NCBI RefSeq assembly: GCF_031451695.1
Contig: NZ_JARWAM010000005.1
Coordinates: 262,991 to 326,990, forward strand
Origin: Franzmannia qiaohouensis
GTDB lineage: Bacteria; Pseudomonadota; Gammaproteobacteria; Pseudomonadales; Halomonadaceae
Length of the DNA: 64,000 nucleotides
Direction: 5' to 3'
How positions within the stretch are numbered: the first letter of the stretch is position 1; each line of letters opens with the position of its first letter. This document shows positions 6,726 through 13,240 of this stretch, in pieces. The notes beneath the pieces are model-generated. The model saw nothing but the letters and a program-made list of their open reading frames with translations. It did no database searches and had not been told where the DNA came from. Position numbers and translations under genes: made by a program.

Positions 6726-9710
6726 TCAGCGCGGCTCTTCCGCCTCGCCCATCCAGCGCTGCCAGACGCGCCGCACCAGTTCGCGGTGCGCCGCCACCTC
6801 ATCGGCATCGACGACCCGCTCGGCCTTGGTCAGCGCGGCGCGGTGGGTGGCGTGGCGGTAGGCCAGGTAGGCGTCGCGCAGCCCCTGGGCCTCGTCGGCG
6901 GGCAGCCGCTGGCAGGCCTCGAGGGTCTCCAGCAGGCGCATGTTGTCGCTCCAGCGCAGCAGCTCTGGAGCATCGGCGCTCATCGCCAGCACCGCGAACT
7001 GGCACAGGAACTCGATATCGACCATGCCGCCGGCGTCCTGCTTGAGGTCGAAGCGTCCGGCCTGGCGCGCGCTGGCCTTGCTGCCCAGATGCTCGCGCAT
7101 CTTGTGGCGCATCTTGACCACCTCCTCGCGCAGCGAGGCGAGATCGCGCCGCGCGCCGAGGATCTCACTGCGCACCGCCTCGAAGCGTTCGCCGAGATGG
7201 CTGTCGCCAGCGACGACCCGGGCCCGCACCAGCGCCTGGTGCTCCCAGGTCCAGGCCTGGTGGCGCTGATAGTCGGCGAAGGCCTCCAGCGGCGTGACCA
7301 GCAACCCGGAATTGCCCGACGGCCGCAGCCGCATGTCGACCTCATACAGCGCCCCGGCCGGGGTCACCGCGGTGAGCAGGTGGATGATGCGCTGACCAAG
7401 GCGGGTGAAGAACACCGGGTTGTCGATCGGCCGCGGCCCGTCGGTGGTGCCCTGGGAGGCGGCGTCGTGGATGAACACCAGGTCGAGGTCCGAACCGTAG
7501 CCGAGTTCGATGCCGCCCAGCTTGCCATAGCCGACGATGATGAAGTCGGTGTCGCCGGGCACGCCGTCGCGCCGCGCCGGGCGGCCGTGCTTGCGGGTGA
7601 GGTGCTTCCAGGCCATCGCCAATACCTGCTCGAGGACCACCTCGGCGATGTAGGTGAGGAAGTCGCTGACCTTCATCAGCGCGCGGGCGCCGGCGATATC
7701 CGAGGCCGCCACGTGCAGCACCTGGGCGTGCTTGAAGATCCGCAGCGCCTCGAGCTGGGCCTCCTCGTCGTCTTCCGGGATGCGCCCCAGCGCCTGGCGC
7801 AGCTCGTCGGCGAGGTGCTGCTTGTCGGCCGGGGTGTAGAGGGTGGCCGGGGTCAGCAGCTCGTCGAGCAGGATCGGGTGGCGGGCGAGCTGCTCGGCGA
7901 TCCACGGGCTCGCCGCGCACAGCCGCATCAAGTGGCTGAGGGCCTGAGGATTCTCGCGCAGCAGCGCCAGGTAGGCGGTACGCCGCAGCACCGCCTCGAT
8001 CAGCGGCAGCACCCGCTCGAGCACCAGGTCCGGGGCCTCGCTGTCGGCCATCGCCGCGAGCAGCATCGGCATCAGCGCATCGAGGCGCTCGTAGCCGATG
8101 CGCTGCATGCTCTTCACCGCCCGCGACTCGCGCATCGCCGACAAGCGTTTGGCGGCTGAAGCGGCATCGTCAAAGCCTGCCTCGCTTAGCAGCGCCAGAA
8201 TATCGTCGTCATCCATGACCCCGCGCCACAGGCCGCGCCACTCGTCCAGGTCGGGTTCGTCGTCGCCTTCGGCGGCGTCCTCCACTTCCTCTTCGGGGTC
8301 GGCGATCACCGCATCGAAGTGGCCGCGGATACGCTCGCGCACCTCGTCGAGGCGCGCAATCAGCGCCGGCCAGCCTTCCATGTCCAGCGCCAGGGCGACC
8401 CGCTCGCGCTCCTCGTCTTCTTCCGGCAGCGCCTGGGTCTGGCGATCCTCCAGCGCCTGGATGGCGTGCTCCAGGTCGCGCAGGAAGGCGTAGTCGGGCG
8501 CCAGCTCGTCGACCACTTCTTGGGGCAGCAGGCCCAGCGCCGGCAGGATCTGCATCGCCTGGCGCAGCGAGGTGACCTGCAGCTCGGTGTCGCGGCCGCC
8601 GCGGATCAGCTGGAAGGCCTGAACCACGAACTCGACTTCACGGATGCCGCCGCGACCGAGCTTGATGTTGTCGTCCATGCCCTTGCGGCGCACCTGGCGG
8701 TTGATCATGCCCTTCATTTCGCGCAGCGACTCGATGGCGCCGAAGTCGAGGTAGCGGCGGTAGACGAACGGCCTGAGGCTTGCCAGCAGCTCGTCGCCGG
8801 CCTGGCGGTCGCCGGCCACCGGGCGCGCCTTGAGCATGGCGTAGCGCTCCCACTCGCGGCCCTGATCCTGGTAGTAGCTGGAAAGCGAGCTGAAACTGCC
8901 GACCAGCGGGCCACCGTCGCCCAGCGGGCGCAGGCGCATATCGACGCGAAAGGCGAAGCCGTCGGCGGTCACGGCATCCAGCGCGCCGATCAGCTTCTGG
9001 CCGAGCTTGGTGAAGTACTCCTGGTGGTCGAGCTCGCGCTTGCCGCCCTGGGTGGTGCCCTTGTCGGGGAAAGCGAAGATCAGGTCGATATCCGACGACA
9101 GGTTGAGCTCGCCGGCGCCGAGCTTGCCCATGCCCAGCACCACCATGCGCTGCGGCTCGCCGTCACGCTCGGCCGGCAGCCCCCAGCGCTCGGCGTGGTG
9201 GGCCTCGAGCCAGCCCAGCGCGCCCTCGAGGCACACCTCGGCGAGCCGCGAGACGCTGGCCGCAGTGGCCCACATATCGATCCCCGGCGGGCGGGTCAGG
9301 TCGCGCCACACGATGCCCAGCATGCGCGCCCGACGAAAGCGCCGGATCACCCGCTGCATGGCCGCCTCGTCGTTGGCCTCCTGGAGCAGTTCGTCGAGCC
9401 AGGCGGCCTGGTCGTCGGCGCTGGGCGCCGCGTCGAGCTCATCGGCGGTGTCCAGCTGCATCAGCCAGTCGGGGTAGCGGGTCAGGGTCTCGGTGGCAAA
9501 ATCGGAGATACACAGCACCCGCGCCAGCTGGCAACGGCGTGACTCGGACAGCGCCGCCCAGTTGGCCCCGGGCCCCTCCTGCTGCTGCATCTCGGCCAGG
9601 TTGTCGGCCTGGCTCAAGGCTTCGTCGAGGCGCTGGCTCAGCTGGTCGCGGCGTGTGTGCAGCGCCTTGGGCAGGTCGTCGCGGGGCAGGAAGTCATCGG
9701 GCAGCGCCAT
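6726..9710 (-). CDS. glnE: Glutamine synthetase adenylyltransferase/adenylyl-removing enzyme
   Basis: Bifunctional cytoplasmic enzyme that adds AMP to, and removes it from, glutamine synthetase in response to PII and glutamine. The 994 residues (family usually about 950) contain two nucleotidyltransferase domains. The N-terminal adenylyl-removing domain has GMGKLGAGELNLSSDIDL at about 193-210. The C-terminal adenylylating domain has GYGKLGGIELGYGSDLDL near 725-742. An acidic insert in the middle (around 480-500, rich in Glu/Asp) accounts for part of the extra length and fits a halophilic proteome. The start ATG is preceded by GAGAG. Confidence 0.96.
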   Translation of the reverse strand: MALPDDFLPRDDLPKALHTRRDQLSQRLDEALSQADNLAEMQQQEGPGANWAALSESRRCQLARVLCISDFATETLTRYPDWLMQLDTADELDAAPSADDQAAWLDELLQEANDEAAMQRVIRRFRRARMLGIVWRDLTRPPGIDMWATAASVSRLAEVCLEGALGWLEAHHAERWGLPAERDGEPQRMVVLGMGKLGAGELNLSSDIDLIFAFPDKGTTQGGKRELDHQEYFTKLGQKLIGALDAVTADGFAFRVDMRLRPLGDGGPLVGSFSSLSSYYQDQGREWERYAMLKARPVAGDRQAGDELLASLRPFVYRRYLDFGAIESLREMKGMINRQVRRKGMDDNIKLGRGGIREVEFVVQAFQLIRGGRDTELQVTSLRQAMQILPALGLLPQEVVDELAPDYAFLRDLEHAIQALEDRQTQALPEEDEERERVALALDMEGWPALIARLDEVRERIRGHFDAVIADPEEEVEDAAEGDDEPDLDEWRGLWRGVMDDDDILALLSEAGFDDAASAAKRLSAMRESRAVKSMQRIGYERLDALMPMLLAAMADSEAPDLVLERVLPLIEAVLRRTAYLALLRENPQALSHLMRLCAASPWIAEQLARHPILLDELLTPATLYTPADKQHLADELRQALGRIPEDDEEAQLEALRIFKHAQVLHVAASDIAGARALMKVSDFLTYIAEVVLEQVLAMAWKHLTRKHGRPARRDGVPGDTDFIIVGYGKLGGIELGYGSDLDLVFIHDAASQGTTDGPRPIDNPVFFTRLGQRIIHLLTAVTPAGALYEVDMRLRPSGNSGLLVTPLEAFADYQRHQAWTWEHQALVRARVVAGDSHLGERFEAVRSEILGARRDLASLREEVVKMRHKMREHLGSKASARQAGRFDLKQDAGGMVDIEFLCQFAVLAMSADAPELLRWSDNMRLLETLEACQRLPADEAQGLRDAYLAYRHATHRAALTKAERVVDADEVAAHRELVRRVWQRWMGEAEEPR

Positions 9711-9790
9711 GGGGCTCTCGCAGTCAGCGGCAAATTGCCTTCAGCATAGCGAAGCCCGGCGGCTAGGGTCACCTATGATGCCTATGACAG

Positions 9791-9912
9791 CCGCTCGGAC
9801 CCGATCCGGGGGCAGGCCAACGAGGGGGCGCTATAAACCATCCCTGGGCGCTACCGATGCCATCCATGGCATCGAAACCCCCTCTTAGACCTGCCCCCGG
9901 AGTCTCTGCGTC
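9791..9912. repeat. Dispersed nested-hairpin repeat, copy 1
   Basis: Intergenic element between glnE and dgkA. Nested inverted repeats are visible: an outer 11-bp stem (9806-9816 with 9890-9900), a middle 7-bp stem GAGGGGG/CCCCCTC (9822-9828 with 9878-9884), and an inner 9-bp stem around CCATCCATGG (9855-9863 with 9866-9874). The conserved core ATCCCTGGGCGCTACC lies between. Related copies are at 17375-17510 and 23391-23525, with different bases in the stems but pairing kept. Confidence 0.85.
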
Positions 9913-9934
9913 GGGGCAAATTCAGTGCCAGGGC

Positions 9935-10306
9935 TTACCCCATCAGGCGCTGGATGATCAGCAGCCCCCAGGTCAGGCCGGCGAACAGCAGCGCCAGCAT
10001 CACCGCCGCCGAGCTGATGTCCTTGGCCCGGCCGGAGAGTTCGTGGTGCTCGGTGCCGATACGGTCGACCACGTTCTCGATGGCGCTGTTGAGCAACTCG
10101 ACGATCAGCACCAGCAGGCAGCTGCCGATCAGCAGGATCCACTCCAGCGGCGTGCGGCCAATCCAGATCGCCAGCGGCAGCAGCACCAGACACAGCGCCA
10201 CCTCCTGACGAAAGGCCGTCTCGTTGCGGTAGGCAGCCTTGAGGCCCTTGAGTGAATAGCGGGTCGAGTGCACCAGATGGCGCCAGCCGGTATGCCCAGG
10301 TTTCAT
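9935..10306 (-). CDS. dgkA: Diacylglycerol kinase
   Basis: Small inner-membrane kinase that phosphorylates diacylglycerol to phosphatidate, recycling lipid released by membrane-derived glucan synthesis. The 123 residues match the family (E. coli 122). They hold three membrane helices and the signature region VELLNSAIENVVDRIG (catalytic Glu/Asn) followed by RAKDISSAAVMLAL. The start at 10306 gives the usual N-terminus MKPGHTGWRH; the frame extends upstream without support. It follows the dacB terminator and precedes repeat copy 1. Confidence 0.94.
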   Translation of the reverse strand: MKPGHTGWRHLVHSTRYSLKGLKAAYRNETAFRQEVALCLVLLPLAIWIGRTPLEWILLIGSCLLVLIVELLNSAIENVVDRIGTEHHELSGRAKDISSAAVMLALLFAGLTWGLLIIQRLMG

Positions 10307-10363
10307 CGTATCGCTCTTGCGGGTGGATCGACGCCGCCTCGGCGGCACGAGTGACGATAGTAG

Positions 10364-10390
10364 CAAAAAAACCACGCCTCCCCGGCGTGG
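10364..10390 (-). terminator. Intrinsic terminator after dacB
   Basis: A stem CCACGCC/GGCGTGG (10372-10378 with 10384-10390) with a five-base loop is followed on the minus strand by a run of seven T (10371-10365). It ends the trmB-like/SMR/dacB unit 15 bases past the dacB stop. Confidence 0.85.
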
Positions 10391-10404
10391 GTCGCCAACG
10401 CGGC

Positions 10405-11865
10405 TCAGTGGGCGCGGATCATGGCATCGAGGTCTTCGGTCAGCGGATCGAGCACCTGGGTCCAGTTCAGCCAGGGCGTGCTCGAGGTGCCGTTGACCAG
10501 TGCCGTGAAGACGCCCCAGCGGCCGCTGTCGGTGCGGAAATAGCCGCCCACCGAGCGCACCGCAAAGGGCTGGTTGAGGGTGCCGGTCTTGAGCATCACG
10601 TTGTTCTGGAAGCGCTCGCCGCCACGGCGGATGAAGCGTGACGGGCCGTTGACCGGGGTCTGCATGCTGGCCAGCAGGTGCGGGAACAGCGCCGGCCGAT
10701 GGTAGGCATACTCAAGCAGCGCGTTGACCCCCGCCGCCGAGGTGCGGTTGGTGGTGGTCAGGCCGCTGCCGCTGTGCAGCGTCAACGGGCCGTGCCCGGG
10801 AATCGCCGCGGCGTAGGCCTCGAGCGCCTGGGCGGCCTCTTCCAGCGACGTCTGCGGCGTCGGCACCAGCCCCAGGTTGAGCACGTCGGCCATGAAATTG
10901 TTGGAGTAGTTCATGGTCCGCAGCACCAGCTCCTGCAGCGGCTTGCCGTCCACTGCCGCCAGCCGGCGTGCGGCGCCGTTGGGCTCCACGCTGGTGGTGA
11001 CATAGGGCACGCCGGCGGCGTCGCCGCCGACCTCGATACCCGCCTGGCCGAGCAGCGCCAGCAGCGTCTGGGCGGTCTGCCCGGCGGGGTCGGAGCTGGC
11101 TCGATAGACCTCGCGGGGGTGGGCATTGGCAGCGATCTGGCCGCGCAGGATCATGGTGTCACCACCGGCATCGGTGACGCGCTCGGCATTGAGCTCGGTG
11201 GCATTGCCGGCGGCCACGGTGGTGACCTGGTTGTTGATGCCGATCACCGGCTCCACGGTATCGCAGCTCACCACCCTCGCCGCCTCGCCGACGCTGGCAC
11301 CGGGATGCACGTTCATGCACCAGCTGCCGTAGTTGACCCCCGCCGAGCTGAGCAGCGCGCTGTAGGTGTTGGCCGAGCGTTCGACGGTTTCGCAGCGGTC
11401 ACGGGTCACGCACGCCACCGGGCCGAAGCGCCACTGACTGACCACCAGCTGGCCGTTGACGCCGCGTACGCCGTGCTGGCGCAGCAGCTGCACCAGCTTC
11501 CACAGCTCCTCGGAGACCAGCGCCGGGTCGCCGCCACCCTCTAAGATCAGGTCGCCCTGCAGGATGCCGTCGGCGTCGATCTCGCCGGCGCTCTTCAGCT
11601 CGCTGGTGAAGCGGTGCTGCGGTCCCCAGCGCTCCAGCGCCGCCGCCGCCAGGTAGATCTTCGACACCGAGGCCGGCGACAGCTGACGCTGTGGCTCGAT
11701 GGCGCCCAGCAGTTCGCCGCCGCCATCCAGCAGCCGCGCCTCGGCGCTGATCAAGAACCCCTGCTCGGCCATGCGTTCGAGATTGGCAAAGCCGGCGGCC
11801 AGCGCCGGCAGCGCCAGCAGTGACAGCAACAGGCCCGCCAGCGGGGCAATAACGCGACGCAGCAT
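10405..11865 (-). CDS. dacB: D-alanyl-D-alanine carboxypeptidase/endopeptidase (PBP4 type)
   Basis: Periplasmic peptidase family S13 enzyme that trims and cleaves peptidoglycan cross-links. The 486-residue protein starts with a signal peptide (about 1-23, ending ALPALAA). It carries the three penicillin-binding motifs: SxxK as SVSK at 66-69, SxN as SNN in MNYSNNFM, and KTG in MLKTGTLN. An AGGAG Shine-Dalgarno precedes the ATG at 11865, which fixes the start. The gene follows the SMR transporter by 14 bases and ends in an intrinsic terminator. Confidence 0.94.
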   Translation of the reverse strand: MLRRVIAPLAGLLLSLLALPALAAGFANLERMAEQGFLISAEARLLDGGGELLGAIEPQRQLSPASVSKIYLAAAALERWGPQHRFTSELKSAGEIDADGILQGDLILEGGGDPALVSEELWKLVQLLRQHGVRGVNGQLVVSQWRFGPVACVTRDRCETVERSANTYSALLSSAGVNYGSWCMNVHPGASVGEAARVVSCDTVEPVIGINNQVTTVAAGNATELNAERVTDAGGDTMILRGQIAANAHPREVYRASSDPAGQTAQTLLALLGQAGIEVGGDAAGVPYVTTSVEPNGAARRLAAVDGKPLQELVLRTMNYSNNFMADVLNLGLVPTPQTSLEEAAQALEAYAAAIPGHGPLTLHSGSGLTTTNRTSAAGVNALLEYAYHRPALFPHLLASMQTPVNGPSRFIRRGGERFQNNVMLKTGTLNQPFAVRSVGGYFRTDSGRWGVFTALVNGTSSTPWLNWTQVLDPLTEDLDAMIRAH

Positions 11866-11879
11866 GCGCGACTCCTGAA

Positions 11880-12209
11880 TCAGTGGGCCGAAACCTTGGA
11901 AAACACCTGGATCACTACCACCCCGCCGACGATCATGGCCAGGCCCAGCAGCGCCGGTACGTCGGGCACTTCGCCATACAGCACGATGCCGATCAGCGTG
12001 ACCAGCACGATGCCCAGGCCGGCCCAGAAGGCGTAGGCGATACCCACCGGCAGGGTGCGCAGCACCAGCGTCAACATATAGAACGCCGTGGCATAGCCCA
12101 CCACCACCAGTACGCTGGGCCACAGCCGGGTGAACTCGTTGGATGCCTTGAGGGCACTGGTGGCGATCACTTCAGCGATGATCGCCAGCGCCAGAAAGAG
12201 ATACGTCAT
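11880..12209 (-). CDS. SMR family multidrug efflux protein (EmrE-like)
   Basis: A 109-residue four-helix inner-membrane protein of the small multidrug resistance family, which exchanges protons for cationic compounds as a dimer. The essential membrane Glu is at 13 (AEVIATSALKAS). The stretches FTRLWPS, LPVGIAYAFWAGLGIVLV and GVVVIQVFSK closely parallel EmrE. The start at 12209 is chosen for an AGGAG Shine-Dalgarno six bases upstream; the ORF could start five codons earlier. In halophiles such proteins may also move quaternary-amine osmolytes, an inference only. It lies 29 bases after the trmB-like gene. Confidence 0.88.
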   Translation of the reverse strand: MTYLFLALAIIAEVIATSALKASNEFTRLWPSVLVVVGYATAFYMLTLVLRTLPVGIAYAFWAGLGIVLVTLIGIVLYGEVPDVPALLGLAMIVGGVVVIQVFSKVSAH

Positions 12210-12238
12210 GGCCTGCTCCTGCAAATCGGCACGCCAGT

Positions 12239-12943
12239 CTAGCGCTCGACGCCTGGCATGTCCCGCGGTACCAGGTCAGGCCGCCAGGCCAGCGAGGCCA
12301 CGAGGCGCCACAGCGTCTGGCCGCTGGCGTGGTACTTGCGCTCGAACGGGGTGAGGGGCTCGCCACCGGGATCGAAGGCAGCGATCGTCGCCGTCACGCC
12401 AGTGGACTGATGCAGCGCCTGGCCGAACTCCTCGACATAGATCGCCCAATTCGAGCGCAGTTCCAACTGGCCGCCCAGCGCCAGCAGGTGCGGCAGCACC
12501 GGGTGGCCCTGCCAGCGCAGCTTGAGATGTACCGACTTGGGGTAGGGGTTGGGGTAGAGCAGATAGTGGTACTCCGGCCGCCAGCCCGCGGCCAGCGCCA
12601 GCCGCCAGAAATCGACCAGGTCGGCGCGCACCAGCCGGGCGTTGGCTGGCAGCGGGCCGTGGTCCCGCGATAGGCGATCGGCACTGCGGTCGATGCCCAG
12701 CACCGCATGTCCGGGGTGACGCTCGGCGAGCCGCCGGGTCGAGAGCCCCACGCCACAGCCGGCATCCAGCACCAGCGGCTTGCGCTGCTCGGCCAGCCAG
12801 GCCGCGGCAGCGTCGAATGCACCCCGGGTATGATCGGCGATCGGCTTGCGCCAGGGGTGCTCGAGGGCACGCTGCACGCGGCGCTGCAGATCATCGTGGG
12901 GCCCGCTCTGACGGGATTGGATACGGCGAGACTCGTCGGACAT
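12239..12943 (-). CDS. TrmB-like SAM-dependent methyltransferase
   Basis: A 234-residue class I methyltransferase with a clear SAM-binding motif LVLDAGCGVGLSTRRLAE (about 57-74) and acidic end of strand two (GIDRSADRL). The region LLYPNPYPKSVHLKLRWQGHPV resembles the PDPWPKxRHxKRR signature of tRNA guanine-46 N7 methyltransferase (TrmB) but is clearly divergent, with SVHLKLRWQGH in place of the basic RHxKRR. So it is a TrmB-like paralogue or a variant enzyme. The protein is cytoplasmic and heads an operon with an SMR transporter and dacB. No good Shine-Dalgarno precedes the ATG. The leader contains a full intrinsic terminator (13017-13046). Confidence 0.65.
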   Translation of the reverse strand: MSDESRRIQSRQSGPHDDLQRRVQRALEHPWRKPIADHTRGAFDAAAAWLAEQRKPLVLDAGCGVGLSTRRLAERHPGHAVLGIDRSADRLSRDHGPLPANARLVRADLVDFWRLALAAGWRPEYHYLLYPNPYPKSVHLKLRWQGHPVLPHLLALGGQLELRSNWAIYVEEFGQALHQSTGVTATIAAFDPGGEPLTPFERKYHASGQTLWRLVASLAWRPDLVPRDMPGVER

Positions 12944-13016
12944 GGCAGCGCTAAGGTGAGGAATTCAGCGGCCATGGTAGCAGCCTGCCGATCCGCGCAC
13001 AGGCCAATGGACGCGC

Positions 13017-13046
13017 AAAAAAACGGCGCATCCCGGAGGACGCGCC
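13017..13046 (-). terminator. Intrinsic terminator in the trmB-like leader
   Basis: On the minus strand a 9-bp stem with one G-U pair (13046-13038 with 13033-13025) and loop TCCG is followed by G and seven T (13023-13017). It lies about 75 bases upstream of the trmB-like ATG and about 30 bases after a predicted start point, with no annotated gene between. Confidence 0.8.
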
Positions 13047-13075
13047 AACTACCAACTCGTATGACTCAAACAGCC
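13017..13075 (-). ncRNA. Candidate short leader RNA or sRNA
   Basis: A transcript starting about seven bases after the -10 at 13086-13081 and ending at the T-run would be about 58 nt. It would contain a short 5' single strand and the terminator hairpin. No ATG-started peptide with a ribosome site is visible inside. It could be a stand-alone small RNA, or the terminated form of an attenuated trmB-like operon transcript. This rests only on promoter and terminator patterns. Confidence 0.35.
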
Positions 13076-13080
13076 GTATC

Positions 13081-13109
13081 ATTCTAGCGCCGCAGCGCAC
13101 CATTTTCAA
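13081..13109 (-). promoter_or_regulatory. Sigma-70 promoter upstream of the trmB-like gene
   Basis: On the minus strand TTGAAA (13109-13104) and TAGAAT (13086-13081) are separated by exactly 17 bases. Each hexamer differs from consensus at one or two positions. It points at the terminator at 13046-13017 and then the trmB-like gene. Confidence 0.65.
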
Positions 13110-13120
13110 ACATTTGTTTT
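13107..13120. promoter_or_regulatory. Possible TetR/PsrA-type operator
   Basis: CAAACATTTGTTTT contains an inverted repeat AAAC-N4-GTTT, close to the fatty-acid-responsive PsrA box (C/G)AAAC-N2-4-GTTT(G/C) known from Pseudomonas. It lies between fabY (plus strand) and the trmB-like gene and overlaps the minus-strand -35 at 13109-13104. A link to fatty acid control of fabY is inference. Confidence 0.35.
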
Positions 13121-13240
13121 AACACCGCTCTGGCGCCCGCGCATGGCGGCGGCATGACGCCACGCCGACCCCGGTGCTATCATCGCGCCATTCGATAAAA
13201 AACGACTCGTAGACACCCACAGCACAACGAGGAACGCGGC

